Assembly: GCA_021399435.1 (NCBI GenBank)
Contig: JAJTUP010000014.1
Span: 868,001 to 932,000, forward strand
DNA: 64,000 nt
Direction: 5' to 3'
DNA from: Diaporthe sp. PMI_573
Lineage: Eukaryota > Ascomycota > Sordariomycetes > Diaporthales > Diaporthaceae
The position numbers were made by a program, and so were the translations under genes. Every line of letters begins with the position of its first letter. Position 1 is the first letter of the stretch. Positions 34,919 to 46,910 of this stretch are shown here, piece by piece. Under the pieces are notes generated by a model, which was not told the DNA's origin, did no database searches, and worked only from the letters and a program-made list of their open reading frames with translations.

Positions 34919-35721
34919 TTTTTACTTGTACCATTTACTTGGCGTATATTTTTGCTCTAGTTTTCACCTTGGAATTCATGTTGTACAGTCCTATGACCGT
35001 AACAACATGTAGAGTGACACGATCGTTGCAATCTTGCAGCCCGAGCCAAGCATGTTTCCAGGGATGTGTGGACCCAGCACTAAGATCTTGTGCATTGACT
35101 TTGAGCGGAAGGAAGTTGACCTCACCGAGCCGGTTTAGGTAGCTATGCAGGGCGGATCAGAGTGCTGCCTGCCTAGAAAATAGGATGCCATTTCCCTAGG
35201 TACAAACCTCTACCCAGATAGGTTGACAGTCCCTGGGATAACTTTCTAACCATAGGATAACTTTCTGAGACGCTCTCCTGTAGATGCTCCTACCTCCCAT
35301 GGGTTGACCCTGGGTACCAATCTGTAGTCTCAACAAGTTGAGGTTGTATAGTTCCGCAGAGTTGCAGTGCAAATTTGAGGCCTTTGGGCGGTGATTGCTC
35401 TGGGCCCCCGTAAAAATGTAGCCACCAGCTCGTGGTACTCTCGAGTTCGAGCTGACAAATTGCTGCTGGCTGGGTAGGCGCCTCTGTGCGCTTGAGCGGC
35501 GTCTTCACTGTCGACTTCACCGTTACCTCACCTAGAAAGACGCCAAATACAAGAGGAAGAGCTCACAAAGTAGAAATACCTCATTTGATGCAAGCCACAG
35601 TAAAATTTCACTTCTCGCTAAACATAGACCACTGACAACATGTCAAACGCTTCCTCACCTCAAACATAACTTTTCCGGAACACCGCTGCCAACACACTAC
35701 ACCACCTCCAGGCCATACAAA
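34919..35721. other. Intergenic with possible repeat array
   Basis: About 800 bases between tRNA-Val and xylitol dehydrogenase. It contains the weak 15-bp repeat-like stretch at 35190-35300; no coding frame recognised. Confidence 0.4.
35190..35300. repeat. Possible, strongly degenerate member of the 15-bp repeat family
   Basis: Minus-strand units such as GTTATCCTATGGTTA, GTTATCCCAGGGACT and GTCAACCTATCTGGG resemble array units, but spacing is irregular and only two or three units are convincing. Confidence 0.4.
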
Positions 35722-36860
35722 CTATATCTTCTCATTCGGTCCAGCAATCAACATCTTAATAGCCTGGCCCTCCTTGGCCTTCTCAAACGCCTCAAGCGCA
35801 TTCTCGAAGGGCACAGTCTGGGAGATCAGCTTCTTGGCGTCGATCTTGCCGCTCGCAACCAGCTCCACGGCGAGCTTGTAGTCGCCGCTGCCGTAGCGGA
35901 AGCAGCCGTGGGCGGTGGCCTCCTTGACGGCGAAGGCCATGATGGGGAAGGTGATGTCGGCCTTACCCATGCCGCCCTGGACGTAGTGCCCTCCGTTCTT
36001 GAGCACGTGGACGGACGCCTGGATGCTGGGCTCGGCGCCGGTGGCGTCGATGACGACGTCTGCGCCGTCGGGCAGCCCGCACTCCCGCTTGATGTTCTCG
36101 GCGTTCTCCTCGGCCGAGATGCGCTGTGACAGGTACGTGTGCGTGGCGGCGAACCCCTTGGCGAACTCGAGCTTGGACGGGACGATGTCGACGCTCACGA
36201 TGGTGGAGGCGCCAAAGGCCTTGGCGACGGCGGCGCAGAGCAGGCCCACCGGGCCGGCGCCCATGACCACGACGGACTGGCCCGGGTACAGCTGGGCCAT
36301 GCGGGCGATGTGCACACCGACGGCGAGGGGCTCGATCAGCGCGCCCTCCTGCAGGGACATGTTGTCGGGGAGCTTGTAGCAGAAGTCCTCCGGGGCGGCC
36401 CAGAAGCCCGTCAGGGTGCCGTGGACGGGCGGCGTGGCTGCGAACTGCATCTTGGGGCAGAGGTTGTACTTGCCCGCCAGGCAGCTGGGACACCTGCGGC
36501 ACGGGTACCCGGGCTCGACGGCGACGCGGTCGCCGACCTTGAGGGTGGTGACGGCCTCACCGACCTGGGCGATGACGCCTGCGGACTCGTGGCCCAGGAC
36601 CATGGGCTCGGTCAGGGCGAACTTGCCGATGCCGCCATGTTGCCAGTAGTGGACGTCTGAGCCGCAGATTCCGGTATATGCTATGGCAACGAGGACGTCG
36701 TTCGGGGAGGTGAGCTTGGGAACGGGCCGGTCTTCGAAGGAGACGTCCTTGACCTTGTTGAGGACGAATGACTTGTTCTGAAGCGACGGGTGAGCTGAGA
36801 TGTCGGTCTGCGGAGAATATGGAGCGCGTTGGAGATTATACTTACGGATTTGCCCTCCAT
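35722..36860 (-). CDS. xdhA: Xylitol dehydrogenase (NAD-dependent D-xylulose reductase)
   Basis: A five-codon first exon (36860-36846, MEGKS) and exon 2 (36807-35722) give 366 residues. It is a zinc-dependent medium-chain dehydrogenase: catalytic zinc region GICGSDVHYW and GHES, structural zinc cysteines in PCRRCPSCLAGKYNLC, FAATPPVHGTLTGFW, Rossmann motif GAGPVG with SVDIVPSKLEFAK (Asp favours NAD), and PNEKI at the end. The close match to the family along the whole length points to fungal xylitol dehydrogenase rather than sorbitol or arabitol enzymes, which share the fold. It oxidises xylitol to D-xylulose in the cytosol in D-xylose/L-arabinose catabolism. No other pentose-pathway gene is in the window. 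Confidence 0.92.
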
Positions 36861-39192
36861 TTTGAATTGTATATGTAGTATGAGTTTGAGGAAATCAGTT
36901 CGTGAAGGGAGACAAGATCAAGAAACGTCAAGAAGATGAAGAGAGTAGGCAGTTGGCCCGTGATGCAATGGTGACGAAGTTCAGAATGCGAAGAGGACAG
37001 AAAGGAAGCATTAAACAATCCACGGGAGAAATCAGAATGGGCACACGGTCAGTATATCAAGGCTAGTACTACGGTAGATAAGGACCCGGGGAAATTAGAT
37101 ACAGAGCGTGAGACTGGACATCAAGACTCGCGCGGTTGTAATGTTTAAATCTTTCGAGAATCGTGACCCCTCATCCCGAGACAACGGACGAGAGCTGTCT
37201 GTTGGAGCTGCATCCCACCTGGCGCGGGGCAGCTCCCGGGGCGTCCCCACCGTTGCAGCGCGTGCAACGGCCAGCCCGCGGCGGTCAAGGTGCGTCTAAA
37301 ACCCTAGAACCCTCGCTAGCATCAGCCGTGGCCCTTCGAAACTGCTTCAGCCGAACGGTCCAAATTTACCCTGCCATTTACCCGCACCAATCGTGTGCGA
37401 GCCGCGCCGGGTTCCCAAGCCGCGCCGGGCGACCCACGGTCGAGTGTTGCCCGCGAAGGTGGACAAGGCCCCGACGTCACCCGATGGGCTTTTCTCGTTA
37501 TCAGCGCATGAAAACGCGAGCGGGTAATTGTGTTGCTTCATTACGGATACGAGGAACCTCGGCCGAATCGACGGACGGATGGGTCAATTCAGTTTCTCTG
37601 CTTCTTCGATTGCTTCGAACAGGCATCATCGTGAACTTGGATCTGCTGTGCAGGCGCCTGAGACTGTGCTTAGGCGGCTCGCGCCTAATCGACCGCCTGC
37701 TGTCAACACGTGCAGAGGACATCGAGTTCGACGAACTATCAATGTCTGAGTGAATAACCTGACCCATGTCGCACTTCTCCCGCCACGCCAGAATGGACAT
37801 TTCCCATGCTGTGGTGCTTGACGCTGCGTGGCTACTGCCGGTGGCTGCACAGCAGACTCGATGCATCGTGAGAGGTCAATGGGCGGTGGACCGAGTCACA
37901 CTCGACATCTTGAGCCCTGCCGCCGCCATCATCGCCACCACCACCACCATGACTAGTAAGTCCATCTCACCAGCGCCTCTTTTCCAGCAGCAATGGCATT
38001 GGATGGCAAAACACTGGGGATGAGGTGTCGATAAAACAACTTTAAGGCAGCCCCGGTGCAACAAGGCTCTTCAAATTCTTCAGGGTCCAGGGGTCTGCTC
38101 TTTTCCGGTCTTCGAAACTTGGCTAGATCCCTCGCCTGGTCAAACAAGTCAAGAAAGAATTTGGGTACGAGGCAGCCGGCGAAAAAGAAAATCCAGTTGC
38201 CAGTCCCGCGGAAAAGAGCACCATCTTCCTAGAGGTCGTTAATAAGTTTTGTTTTGCACGGTTTGGAATATCGGAAGTCTCCTATCCATTCGCGTATGGA
38301 GTCACAGGCAACATGATTGGTGTCACAAATAAAAGAATTCACCGTTCTCCCTAAATTGTGAGTTACTGAACGCCAGGTATCTGTAACGACGGTCGCCGAT
38401 GACAACGAACGCCGTTGCGCAAGACTCCGTGGACACGAGTGAACGGGCTGCCAGGTTTGTTGGAATCCTGTGAAGAGAAGTGTCAGGCTCGACTACCAAC
38501 ATATTTAGGAATGTGAAGACGTTGCTAAAATTCTCCTGGTCAGAGAAGTTCGGTGAGAGGCTGAGGAGAGGCTTCCCTAGAAGAGACAATACTATAAGAA
38601 ATTATCATATAAGTGGTTGCCCTGTAGGACTTTATCCCATAAGAGGTGATCCCATAGAAGATTGTCCTGTGGGGGTTTATCCTATGGGGGTTTATCCTGT
38701 GGGAGGTTGTCCTGTGGGAGGTTGTCCTCTGAGATACTGTCCATTGTGAGATTGTCCCATGTGAAGTTGTCCCATGTGAGGTTCTCATGAGGAGGCATCA
38801 CTTAAGAGATAGTTAAGGAAAGGAGTCTTTGTCTGCTGAGATCCGCCACACAAATAGGGGCAATCACAGTCAGAAGCTCCTTTTCTGTTGTTTCATGGTG
38901 AGCTGTGCAGGGATCGCTTGTCGCATCGTTCGAAAAGCCTTTCCTGGTTGATTCAGAGGGTTTTGGACCTCGAAAAAGCTGCTGTGGTGTGATCCACTTC
39001 CGCAGTCAATTGGCGGTGCGCCGAAACCAGTATATTGGTCAGACTCGAGTCTTGGAATTCCCTTGGTATTTGTCGACTAGATACCGCGAGAAGGAAGTCT
39101 CTAATCTTTGCTTTGACGTGTTGTCAAGTGCAATCTGGAAGAGAACAGCTCTTGTAAACGTGTTAGAGGAGCAAGAGTTTGTTTCTGACTAA
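36861..39192. other. Intergenic with repeat array 3
   Basis: About 2.3 kb upstream of xylitol dehydrogenase and downstream of the APH-type gene. It contains a short CAC/ACC run (37934-37950) and array 3 at 38595-38790. No convincing gene. Confidence 0.4.
38595..38790. repeat. 15-bp degenerate tandem repeat array (array 3)
   Basis: At least twelve units with period 15 and almost no slippage: TATCCCATAAGAGGT, TGTCCTGTGGGGGTT, TATCCTATGGGGGTT, TGTCCTGTGGGAGGT twice, TGTCCCATGTGAAGT, TGTCCCATGTGAGGT. This is the most regular member of the family. Both strands stay open across most of it, reading as five-residue repeats (CPVGG-like on +, TSHRT-like on -). Confidence 0.85.
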
Positions 39193-41144
39193 TTATGGAC
39201 CGGAAGTCCGATCTATAGCAGTGACAAATGGCCCGGTCCCATCCATTTGTCCCAGAACTGCGTCCATAAGCTCCCTGGGGTTCCACTGATCCCTCTCCTC
39301 CATCCTCTTATGCACGAACCACTCCATGAGGTCCTTCACATGCTGCGGCAGCAGATCGAGTCTGTCGCGGTAGTCGCCCCACTTGCCACCGTGCTCCCGG
39401 TCGAGTTCATCCCAGTACCATGCATCAAACTCGTCCCTGTCCCACCTGTACGTGAAGTTCCACAGGTACTCATTCCTCTGTTTCTCCCATCGCTTTGTCA
39501 TGCCATCATACAAGGGAGTGGGTATGGTATCTTCGTCCTGGATGCTGAGACGTGTCGCCTGATCTGCAATACCATTGTATTGATGGTGGGATTGTGAATT
39601 GCCATTCAGAGACGCCTGACTCTGCTCCTTGTAAAGTTCACGCTCCTCCTGCTGCAAGGCGCGCATGAACATTACTCGGTTGTTTTCGACATCCTCCTCC
39701 ACCTCGAAGTCAGTGCGATTGCTGTATGCACCGTCGTCATTATTCCCAATGTGCTTGTCTTGTTCTTTTGGCTCATTGTCGTTGATCTCTCCATTCTCAC
39801 TCGCAATGTCCTGCTCGTGGACCGATCCATCCTCCTGGCCATCGAGGAGATCTTCTGGGTCTCGATCTATGAACAACCAGTAGGGGGGATCGTAAATGTA
39901 GGATTCGGGCCCAAAGTACACAAACTCCCAGTCGATCACGCCCTGGACATCGCCTTGGTCATTACAAAGGACATTGTGCGGCCTGAAGTCGTCACACCAG
40001 AGCCGAAAAGACTCCTTTGTTTTTTCAGCCGCGGTTTCGTCATCGTCCGGACGCTGAGGAATTTTGCGTTTCTTGGCTAGCTGACGGAAGAGACACCGTG
40101 CCACAAACTTCTCGCGTATGTCTTCGGCGTCCATCTCGAGATCTGTGTCGTAGAGGAGCCCGGCGATATAGATCTCTGCGATGGATTCGTGCCATTGGCG
40201 AGACGTCGAAAGTGTCTTGGCACTAGTAATGTCTGGGGCGAAAACAGCTTCGGGGACATGATAAGAAGTAATTTGGTTGTTGAGGAGGAAAGGCTGAGGC
40301 GCTCCACCTGGAACGCTGTGGCCTCCCACGACATCGAGAGCAGATATGTTCGGAGAAGATAACTGAGAAAGCTGGATGTGCATTTTCGCCAGTTGACGAA
40401 ACAAATGTTCCTTGACCAGGTTGATATTTCCCTTCAGCTCCGGTCGTTGGACAAGCCCTGGCTCAGCCAGCAGAGTGCCCAAATCGAAGGAATGGGGAAT
40501 AAATTCTATGATCATAAATGGCAGGTCCAGCCCGGTTGGGTTGTCGGCGGCTGTACCCCAGTGGTATACGCGAGGCACACGTATGGTGGTGTGTTCTGCA
40601 ACGTGGAGCATCGCAGCCACCTCTGCACGAGTCTTTTCCTCTGTAAAGGCGACGAGGCCTGGGATTGGCACGCGAAACATCGCAGTCTATAATTCTCAGT
40701 ACAAAGTCTTCAGCGCATTGATGCGTGCCTTATCGCACCGTCTACAGCTTTGGGGCGGATTGTGCATATCACATCAGGGACCTGTGAATGAGGAGTTGAA
40801 CTCACACTTAAAGCGGCCGACTCATCATAGAAATCGAATGCGATGCTGAGGTTGTATGACCCATAGTACCAGTGATTTTCTCCAGTGGGCGTCCCTGGAT
40901 GGTGTTTGTTGACCAGCTCGAGGATCCGGTCTTGGAGACCTGTGGAAAGGTCGTTGAACTGCTCTCGGATCTGATCTAGCCACGTGACTCGCAGGAGGTT
41001 TCTGTGCCGTGTTGAAGAATTTGATGGCGCAACAGACCCTTCTGAGTTGGACACGGAGCCAGAAGGCTGCAAAGGAGGCAGGCCGTGGCTGCTTGGCGTA
41101 GCAATGGGAGCATCGCGACTCTCATCGGAAATGAATTCGGGCAT
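39193..41144 (-). CDS. APH-fold phosphotransferase family protein
   Basis: Exon 1 41144-40806 and exon 2 40686-39193 (119-nt intron) give 610 residues from the ATG in GCAATGCCCG; upstream in-frame sequence has no ATG but an extra exon is possible. After a Ser/Pro-rich N terminus, the aminoglycoside-phosphotransferase/choline-kinase fold begins at MFRVPIPGL and EVAAMLHVAEHTTIRVPRVYHWG, with FMIIEFIPHSFDLG as hinge. The Brenner motif is DDFRPHNVL followed by N, and the metal-binding Asp is in GVIDWEFVYFGPESY. The C-terminal 200 residues include an acidic insert (39690-39850) and conserved W-rich blocks. Fungal proteins of this family are of unknown substrate; resistance to aminoglycosides should not be inferred. 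Confidence 0.85.
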
Positions 41145-42568
41145 TGCAACTCTGCTTGTGCCCCTGATGCTGCTTGCTCGTGTGTGGTTTTTGACTGGCC
41201 CGTGGATCTGGGACACGCCCCTGGGCGCAACGTCGCATGCTCATGTAGATATACGGGAGCTTTTGATACAAAAAAAGACGGCAGTGCTGACGCAGGATGC
41301 AGTTACTGCATGAGCACCCAAGGTTGTAATGTCTGCGGCGGAGCTTACTAATTCTGGGGGGAAGGATTAATTAAGCTTGGGCTGCGGGCGTACCTTGGCC
41401 TAGTCCAGGGAGCTCTGTGAAACATCCCAGGCCTGTCGGCAAGTGAGCGTTGGGGTTGTCTTGCGCAAGCCCACGCGCTTTACACGGGCCAGTTATACGT
41501 CCATTTTCTCTTCCCGACTGACTGAACTAATCCAAGTGTCACTTGTGCTCACGGCATGTTACCTCGAATTTTGCATCAATTTATGTGCATTTTACGACGA
41601 GGTACGCTCGCTCAAGGACGCCCAAGAAAGGAAGGGAAAAGAGTCCATCCAAGGCGTTTGGCCTGAATGGTATACTGTCAGAACTGTGTAGGGCCGGCCT
41701 TACCCAGAAGCTGACTGCCAGGAGCACCCCTGCAAGCCTCAGATCTTAAATAGTAAAGAGTTCCTGCTCTCAGCGCCGCGCGACGCTCTGCCCTGGCCAA
41801 TGTAAGCACGCCACCACCACCATCCCGCAATTTGCTATTCTCTTCTTTCAGCTCGACCTGTCGTAGGACTGGCGGCCGCTGACCTGTTGCGGACCAGAAG
41901 CCACACACGCGTCGTTTGTGGATCAGGAATTCAGGCCCTTGGCCGTCTCTTCTTGCAGGCAGGAGAGTAGCACTTGAGTTACCGTAATTACGACCATGAA
42001 GCCACGTATAGGCGTATACGAGTGACTACACCCTAGAAATAGCTGTGATGGAACTAATCCATCGCGTTTCAACCACAATTCTGGCCTCTACTACGTGGTA
42101 AATCCATGCTGCCGCAAGGCAACATCCCTCCGAATGGCCCGCCGGCGTTGCCCAAGGCCACTTCCAAGTTGTCGCACCTGTAATCTTGGACCTCCTCAAG
42201 GAATGCAGTGTATGGGTAAGCAAGCTCCTGGGTGGTGGCGTCTTGGTCTTCCCGTGACGAGAGGCTCGATGGCCCTGACCGACACCCAGCCTGGGCCGTC
42301 TCCGCCTCAGCCTCTCTTCTTGGTCTCGGCCGTGATAACACTGAGAGCCCCGACATTGTAGTGCTTCACAGCGCGGAATAACCAGATAAAAAGGCGAGCT
42401 CGGCCTCGTCCTGAGTTCGGTATGTGGTCCTAAGCCATCATCACTCACATCCTCTCCTTCTCCATACAACCGTCCTTTTCATCGACTCGAGCAGCAGGCC
42501 TCTCGACTTCACCTTCCAACGACTTCACTTTTCAGCACTTTCCATCCTTCCAACCACTCCCCATCAAA
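41145..42568. other. Intergenic between divergent genes
   Basis: About 1.4 kb. CT-rich stretch 42440-42560 directly before the Q/S/G-rich gene is a typical fungal promoter/leader. No gene recognised. Confidence 0.4.
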
Positions 42569-43186
42569 ATGAGCTCCCAGAGACGCAGCAATGGCAGCGG
42601 AAGCGCCCATCGCCCATCCGGCAGCGGCCACCGCCCCAGCCAGAGCCAGAGCTCCTCCGGCGGGTACAGCAACATTTCATCGATCCAGGAGATCCGCCCG
42701 AGCAGCAGCGCCGGTCCGCGGATGCAAACGAGCAGCACCCACTTTTACTCACAGCCCGGCGGGGTGGCGGACGTCCAGAACGCTGATCGCGTCAACCGCC
42801 CGGCCTCGTCGGCGAGCATCCCACCATACACCTCCGAGCGTCCTCCGACCTACTACTCCCAGGGTAGTCCTGGCGGCCACCGCCCATCTGGTAGCGGCGG
42901 CAATGGCCGTCCCGCTACGCACACGTCTGATCCTCCGAGTTACCACTCGCGGCCCACGAGCCAGACCCAGACCCAGAGCCAGGGACAGGGCTACGGCCAG
43001 CAGCAGCAAGCCTATGGACAGCCGCAGCAGTACCAGCAGCCTGCGCCACAGCAGCACTTGGCGGTGCCCCAGACCCAGGAGCGGCCGAGTCGTCGTCAGC
43101 GTACCTCTGAAAGAATCAGGAACATGTTCCGCCGAAACCGTGACCGGGGCGAGGGCAGCGGGTCCTCGAGGCGCGAGCGTGATTAG
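42569..43186 (+). CDS. Low-complexity Q/S/G/R-rich protein
   Basis: Single exon of 205 residues in good start context (CATCAAAATGAGC). Composition is Ser, Gly, Gln, Pro and Arg, with an N-terminal SGSAHRPSGSGHRPS repeat, a proline/tyrosine-rich middle (PPYTSERPPTYYSQG), a QQQQAYGQPQQYQQP glutamine block near 145-160, and a basic tail (RQRTSERIRNMFRRNRDR). PPxY-like motifs (PPYT, PPTYY, PPSYH) could bind WW domains. No fold is visible, so it is likely disordered; RNA- or membrane-associated roles are speculative. The frame is real-looking because the composition is unlike the neighbouring non-coding DNA. Confidence 0.7.
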   Translation: MSSQRRSNGSGSAHRPSGSGHRPSQSQSSSGGYSNISSIQEIRPSSSAGPRMQTSSTHFYSQPGGVADVQNADRVNRPASSASIPPYTSERPPTYYSQGSPGGHRPSGSGGNGRPATHTSDPPSYHSRPTSQTQTQSQGQGYGQQQQAYGQPQQYQQPAPQQHLAVPQTQERPSRRQRTSERIRNMFRRNRDRGEGSGSSRRERD

Positions 43187-43716
43187 ACTTATGGCCGCTG
43201 TGCCCTTGATGGAGAGGGTCAAAAGCTGAAGTGAAGCATTCGAAGTCGGTGTTTGCATTTGTTTCTAGTGGACTTGACTGTGACTGGTTCTAGGGAGAGC
43301 CGCCTCACTGATTGTTTATGCTCACTACTGTTGCGTTGCTGGATCAGTGCTACAGCCACATTCCTTTCAGGGGAGACAGATAGGTTGGGCGGAACTATAT
43401 AGTCATCGAGCGGGTGTATGTGGGCTGTTGTTTTTGTGCGATAGTTGAGCCTAGCTTGCTCAGATTCACTCTCTTATAAAAATAAACCCCACTTTCCTTA
43501 AATTGGTGCAACGTCCTTAATTGTTTGGAATATGTCGTATGCATGCAAGGGCGTGATATTCGTTCCTTCCACTATGTGTAAGTCATGCTAGACACACAAA
43601 CAATGATGATATCAAAATCCTGATTGTACGTCAACGTTATCTATATAACCAACTACCATAATAATGCTTTGTTGCCAAAAATGAAAAAGAAGAACCCTTC
43701 TCCTGGTAGGGGCTTC
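43187..43716. other. Intergenic, 3' ends of convergent genes
   Basis: About 530 AT-rich bases between two stop codons; holds the 3' UTRs. AATAAA-like element at about 43479. Nothing else seen. Confidence 0.45.
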
Positions 43717-45386
43717 TCACCGCTCGAGTTTAAGCCCCGTCACGGCGTCCTGGATATAGTCCAGCACCTCTGTTTTGGACGTAACTTGATGGTGCGCATC
43801 TATCCTTAGCGCGGCCTCAATCTCGTCCAATTCTGGTACGGGACATTTTTCATAACCCATCGGCAGATCCGAAATAGAATGGGGTATAAAGCAGGATGAG
43901 TTTGTCGTGATTTTGTTCTCGTCCTCCCTAATGCCCATACCGGCGGGGTCACCGTCGATCATCCAAACCCCCAACACAGGGAATCTGGACCTACCGTCCT
44001 TGTTGTTGAACTCAGGTAGCAGCGCCAGCTCCTGGACGACAAATCCTTCCCGGCCGTACCATCCTTGTTTCTCGTCTGCAATCACCTTCCCATCTTCCTG
44101 CAACGTTGTATCACAGCCCTCCCGCGCGAAGATAGGCTTTCGGCAAAATTTTGTGAATGTCTCTGGCTGCTCCCCGTCAAAGTATGTCGGCAATAGCCAC
44201 TTCGACCTCGGGTCATCCTTGAACATGTCCCACATTACCGCCCACACGGCCTTGTTGGCCCAAAGCATTCGATACGGCGCCTCGATCCATACCGTGCCTC
44301 CAATGTACTCCCCTTCGGCATTTTTCAGCCCGATATTTTCCATGTCTGCAAAGCAAGCCTCGCCAAAGTGCTGCTCCAGCATGAACTCCCAGGGGTACAG
44401 CTTGAAGATGACGTCGATGTGATCGCCATCTGTGTCGTAGAATCGCCCGTCGGAAGTATTGAGTCTAATCTTCTCGATGTAAATCGGCTTGGTATTCCAA
44501 CCAGCTTGTCGGCAGGTTTCCATGAGAAGGGTTGTGGTCATTGGCTCCTCGCCTGACGAATCGCCGTTAGTGCACGTAAAGTGCACGGTGGGACGGTGAC
44601 CGAGGACCGCCTCAATTTCGGTGAGATTGCGTTTCCATGCCTCGACAAGCTCTTCTGTTATGGAGTTGAACTGATCTGCCCCGTGTCTAATGCCATGGAA
44701 CAAAAGTTGTTAGCTTCGGAAGTTAAAATTGTCCCCGAGTGATCTCAGAAGTGTCACGAGAGCAGGGACGAATGTGAATGAGGAGGCCGACCTGGCTATG
44801 CTATAACCACAGTTCATTTGAAAACGTACCCAGTCTGTTCGAGCCAGAGCCATTGGATAGTAGAGGCCTCGATGAGCGTTGTGGGCGTGTCCGAGTTGAA
44901 TTCATAGAACTTGGGAACGCGAAGCCGGGGATCCGGGTGGTCAAGACCACCGAAGCACACGTCAAAGCGCCCATAGACTGAGCCAAAGGCTGGTTCGCGA
45001 TCCCAGGACTCCTTAATGGCCTTCAAACACCAGGACGGCACAGCCATCTTCTCGGTGATCTCAGGATGTTCTACAAGGTAGTCGACAACCTCGCATAGCA
45101 TCTCAAAGACATCCGATGAGGCCTTTTCAAGGAGTTTGATCTCCTCCGATTCAAAGCTGTAATAAGCATTATCGGGCCACTGATTTTGAGATTAATCAGT
45201 CAGAGTTATGATGTAGTACCCGGGAGATAATGAATATTATGATTATGATTGGCTTCAGATAAAACTTACGTAGAGATTCTCCTCATCTGATTCGTAACCA
45301 TCAGTGGTGATATCGGTATGAACAAGACCTTGGCTCTCTACAAGCCTTATCACGTTAGGACGCGGGGATATATTGACACGGCGCAT
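43717..45386 (-). CDS. Glutathionylspermidine-synthase-like ATP-grasp protein
   Basis: Exons 45386-45270, 45179-44830 and 44686-43717 join to 478 residues. The pattern is that of the preATP-grasp/ATP-grasp C-terminal domain of glutathionylspermidine synthase: WPDNAYYSFESEEI, RFDVCFGG followed by KFYEFNSDTPTTLIEAS (ligand site, acidic Asn-Ser-Asp), WLWLEQTGHGADQFNSI, then IDVIFKLYPWEFM, ILWANK-like MLWANKAVWAVMWD and PTYFDG. Bacterial members ligate glutathione and spermidine; fungal ones occur as single-domain proteins without the amidase half, as here, so the substrate pair is unknown. Splicing phases fit exactly. The third intron is long (143 nt) for this genome. Confidence 0.87.
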
Positions 45387-46526
45387 TGTTTTACTGTTTA
45401 AATGGGGAACAAGATGAAGCAAGGGCAAGAAAGGGAGCGGACACAAAGAAAGTGGACTGTAGACTCTATCTGTGGGGAGCCAGTTGAGAAACGAACCACT
45501 GTATTGAGGAGCAAGGTGTCTGCTAAGTAGGAGTAGAGTACAGCCAATTTATGGATTTATCCTCCAATGAATATAGTTTAGGAATCAACATTACATATGT
45601 CTTCTACGTTGATGCTTTTTTAGTGCCAAGCCTTTCTGTAACATCGAACCCGAAGATCTTCACATAAACCACTCTGCGATAAACTGAGTCAGAGACTCGG
45701 TGCACTGCAACGTACTCCTTGGCTTGGATTTACAAAAATATCAATTCCTGACTCAGATTTCTGAAAGTGCGTGGGTGCAATCAGCCACATTGACTGACTG
45801 CATTGACTGACTACATTTCTTGTGGAGCGGGCCCACACCCCCACTATTTAAGCCTTGGATCGACGATCTCTGAAACCTTCCCTTTAGAAGGTATTGTCGA
45901 CTTGACCGTGGCTGACATTTTGAGCGCTTTAGGTCATCTGCTTTGGCTCTGAATCTCCCATTCTCACATTTTCCACAAATATCACCTCTTGACTCGGATT
46001 TCCCAAAATATCGCTTCTTGACCCAGGTTTCTGAGTATTCCGTTTCATTCTCCTCGCATAAGCTTTCTGTAGTGATCTTGGCCGCAGCCGGCTGGACCGA
46101 CACTGGCTGCGGTGTGCATACCCCTTGAAGCTGCGCCATAGGGAGAAACTGGTATCGTGAAGGCCGAGGAAATCTGTTGGGTGAGCAATATGAGCGACTT
46201 GTTGGAGAGCACCCATGGCATGATCCTTGGGCAGAAGCTGTTGAACAGCCATGAGCTAAAGCGATTTTGCTCCACCCGAAATGCAGTTGATTAATGTGTC
46301 CGAGTGATTCTTTTTTTAACTATGATATGTCTTGGGACTTTTAGGAGCCCGGAAGAGAGGCAACATGATTCTGATCAATTCAGAAGATTATAAAGACGGC
46401 CGAGTCCCATAACCAATGGTCACTTTTCCTGCTTCATTATCATCATCACCACTAGTCTTTCATTCAAAACTACTTTCATTACCAAGTATACAGAACCCTG
46501 TCAATCGTTCTTACCAGACCTTCAAG
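45387..46526. other. Intergenic with promoter of the secreted precursor
   Basis: About 1.1 kb between divergent genes. Minus-strand frames at 45753-46275 have no recognisable domain. A TATA-like element lies at 46389-46394. Confidence 0.4.
46389..46394 (+). promoter_or_regulatory. TATA-like element
   Basis: TATAAA about 138 bases before the ATG at 46527. Confidence 0.45.
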
Positions 46527-46910
46527 ATGAAGTCGCAGTACTTTGCCCTCCCTGCGCTCCAGATGGCCGCGGCCGCCTTTTTCGCCACAACAGCGAGGGC
46601 CCAAGAATCGACCGACACCATCAGCTGCGTCGATAAGCAAAACGTCCGAGTCGAAGACATCAATTGTGACGGCACCCAGAGCGGCGGCAGCTTCTTCCTC
46701 GTCAAATCCAAAGCGCCGCCAGCCATTGGCCAGGTTGTGACTGAGCTCACGGCTGGGCCTGTCGACAGCGCTGCACCGGCGTCGCGCAAGGCCGCGGGTT
46801 TCCCAGAGCAGGGTCTTGTGGAGGGAGGCTTTGGACGCAGAGGCTTCAAGCGTCAGGAGTGTAACGACGACCCGGCATGCACCGAAAACTGCTGCAGCAA
46901 TGGTGGTTGA
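46527..46910 (+). CDS. Small secreted precursor with Kex2-type site and Cys-rich C-terminal peptide
   Basis: A 127-residue single-exon protein with signal peptide MKSQYFALPALQMAAAAFFATTARA. The pro-region has two cysteines (34 and 47) and low complexity. Near the end, RR (104-105) and KR (108-109) are dibasic sites in GFGRRGFKRQ. After the KR the remaining 18 residues hold four cysteines (112, 118, 122, 123), ending in CCSNGG. The layout, a secretory leader plus a Kex2-cleavable tail, is that of fungal processed peptides (pheromone- or RiPP-like) or effectors. Whether cleavage happens is inference. No modification enzyme (UstYa-type) is next to it. The start follows a TATA-like box by 138 bases. 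Confidence 0.75.
   Translation: MKSQYFALPALQMAAAAFFATTARAQESTDTISCVDKQNVRVEDINCDGTQSGGSFFLVKSKAPPAIGQVVTELTAGPVDSAAPASRKAAGFPEQGLVEGGFGRRGFKRQECNDDPACTENCCSNGG

Noticed and set aside
22900..36860. A secondary-metabolite cluster (flavin monooxygenase, FMN monooxygenase, transporter)
   Set aside because: No polyketide, peptide or terpene synthase and no cluster regulator is present; genes are widely spaced and of mixed roles.
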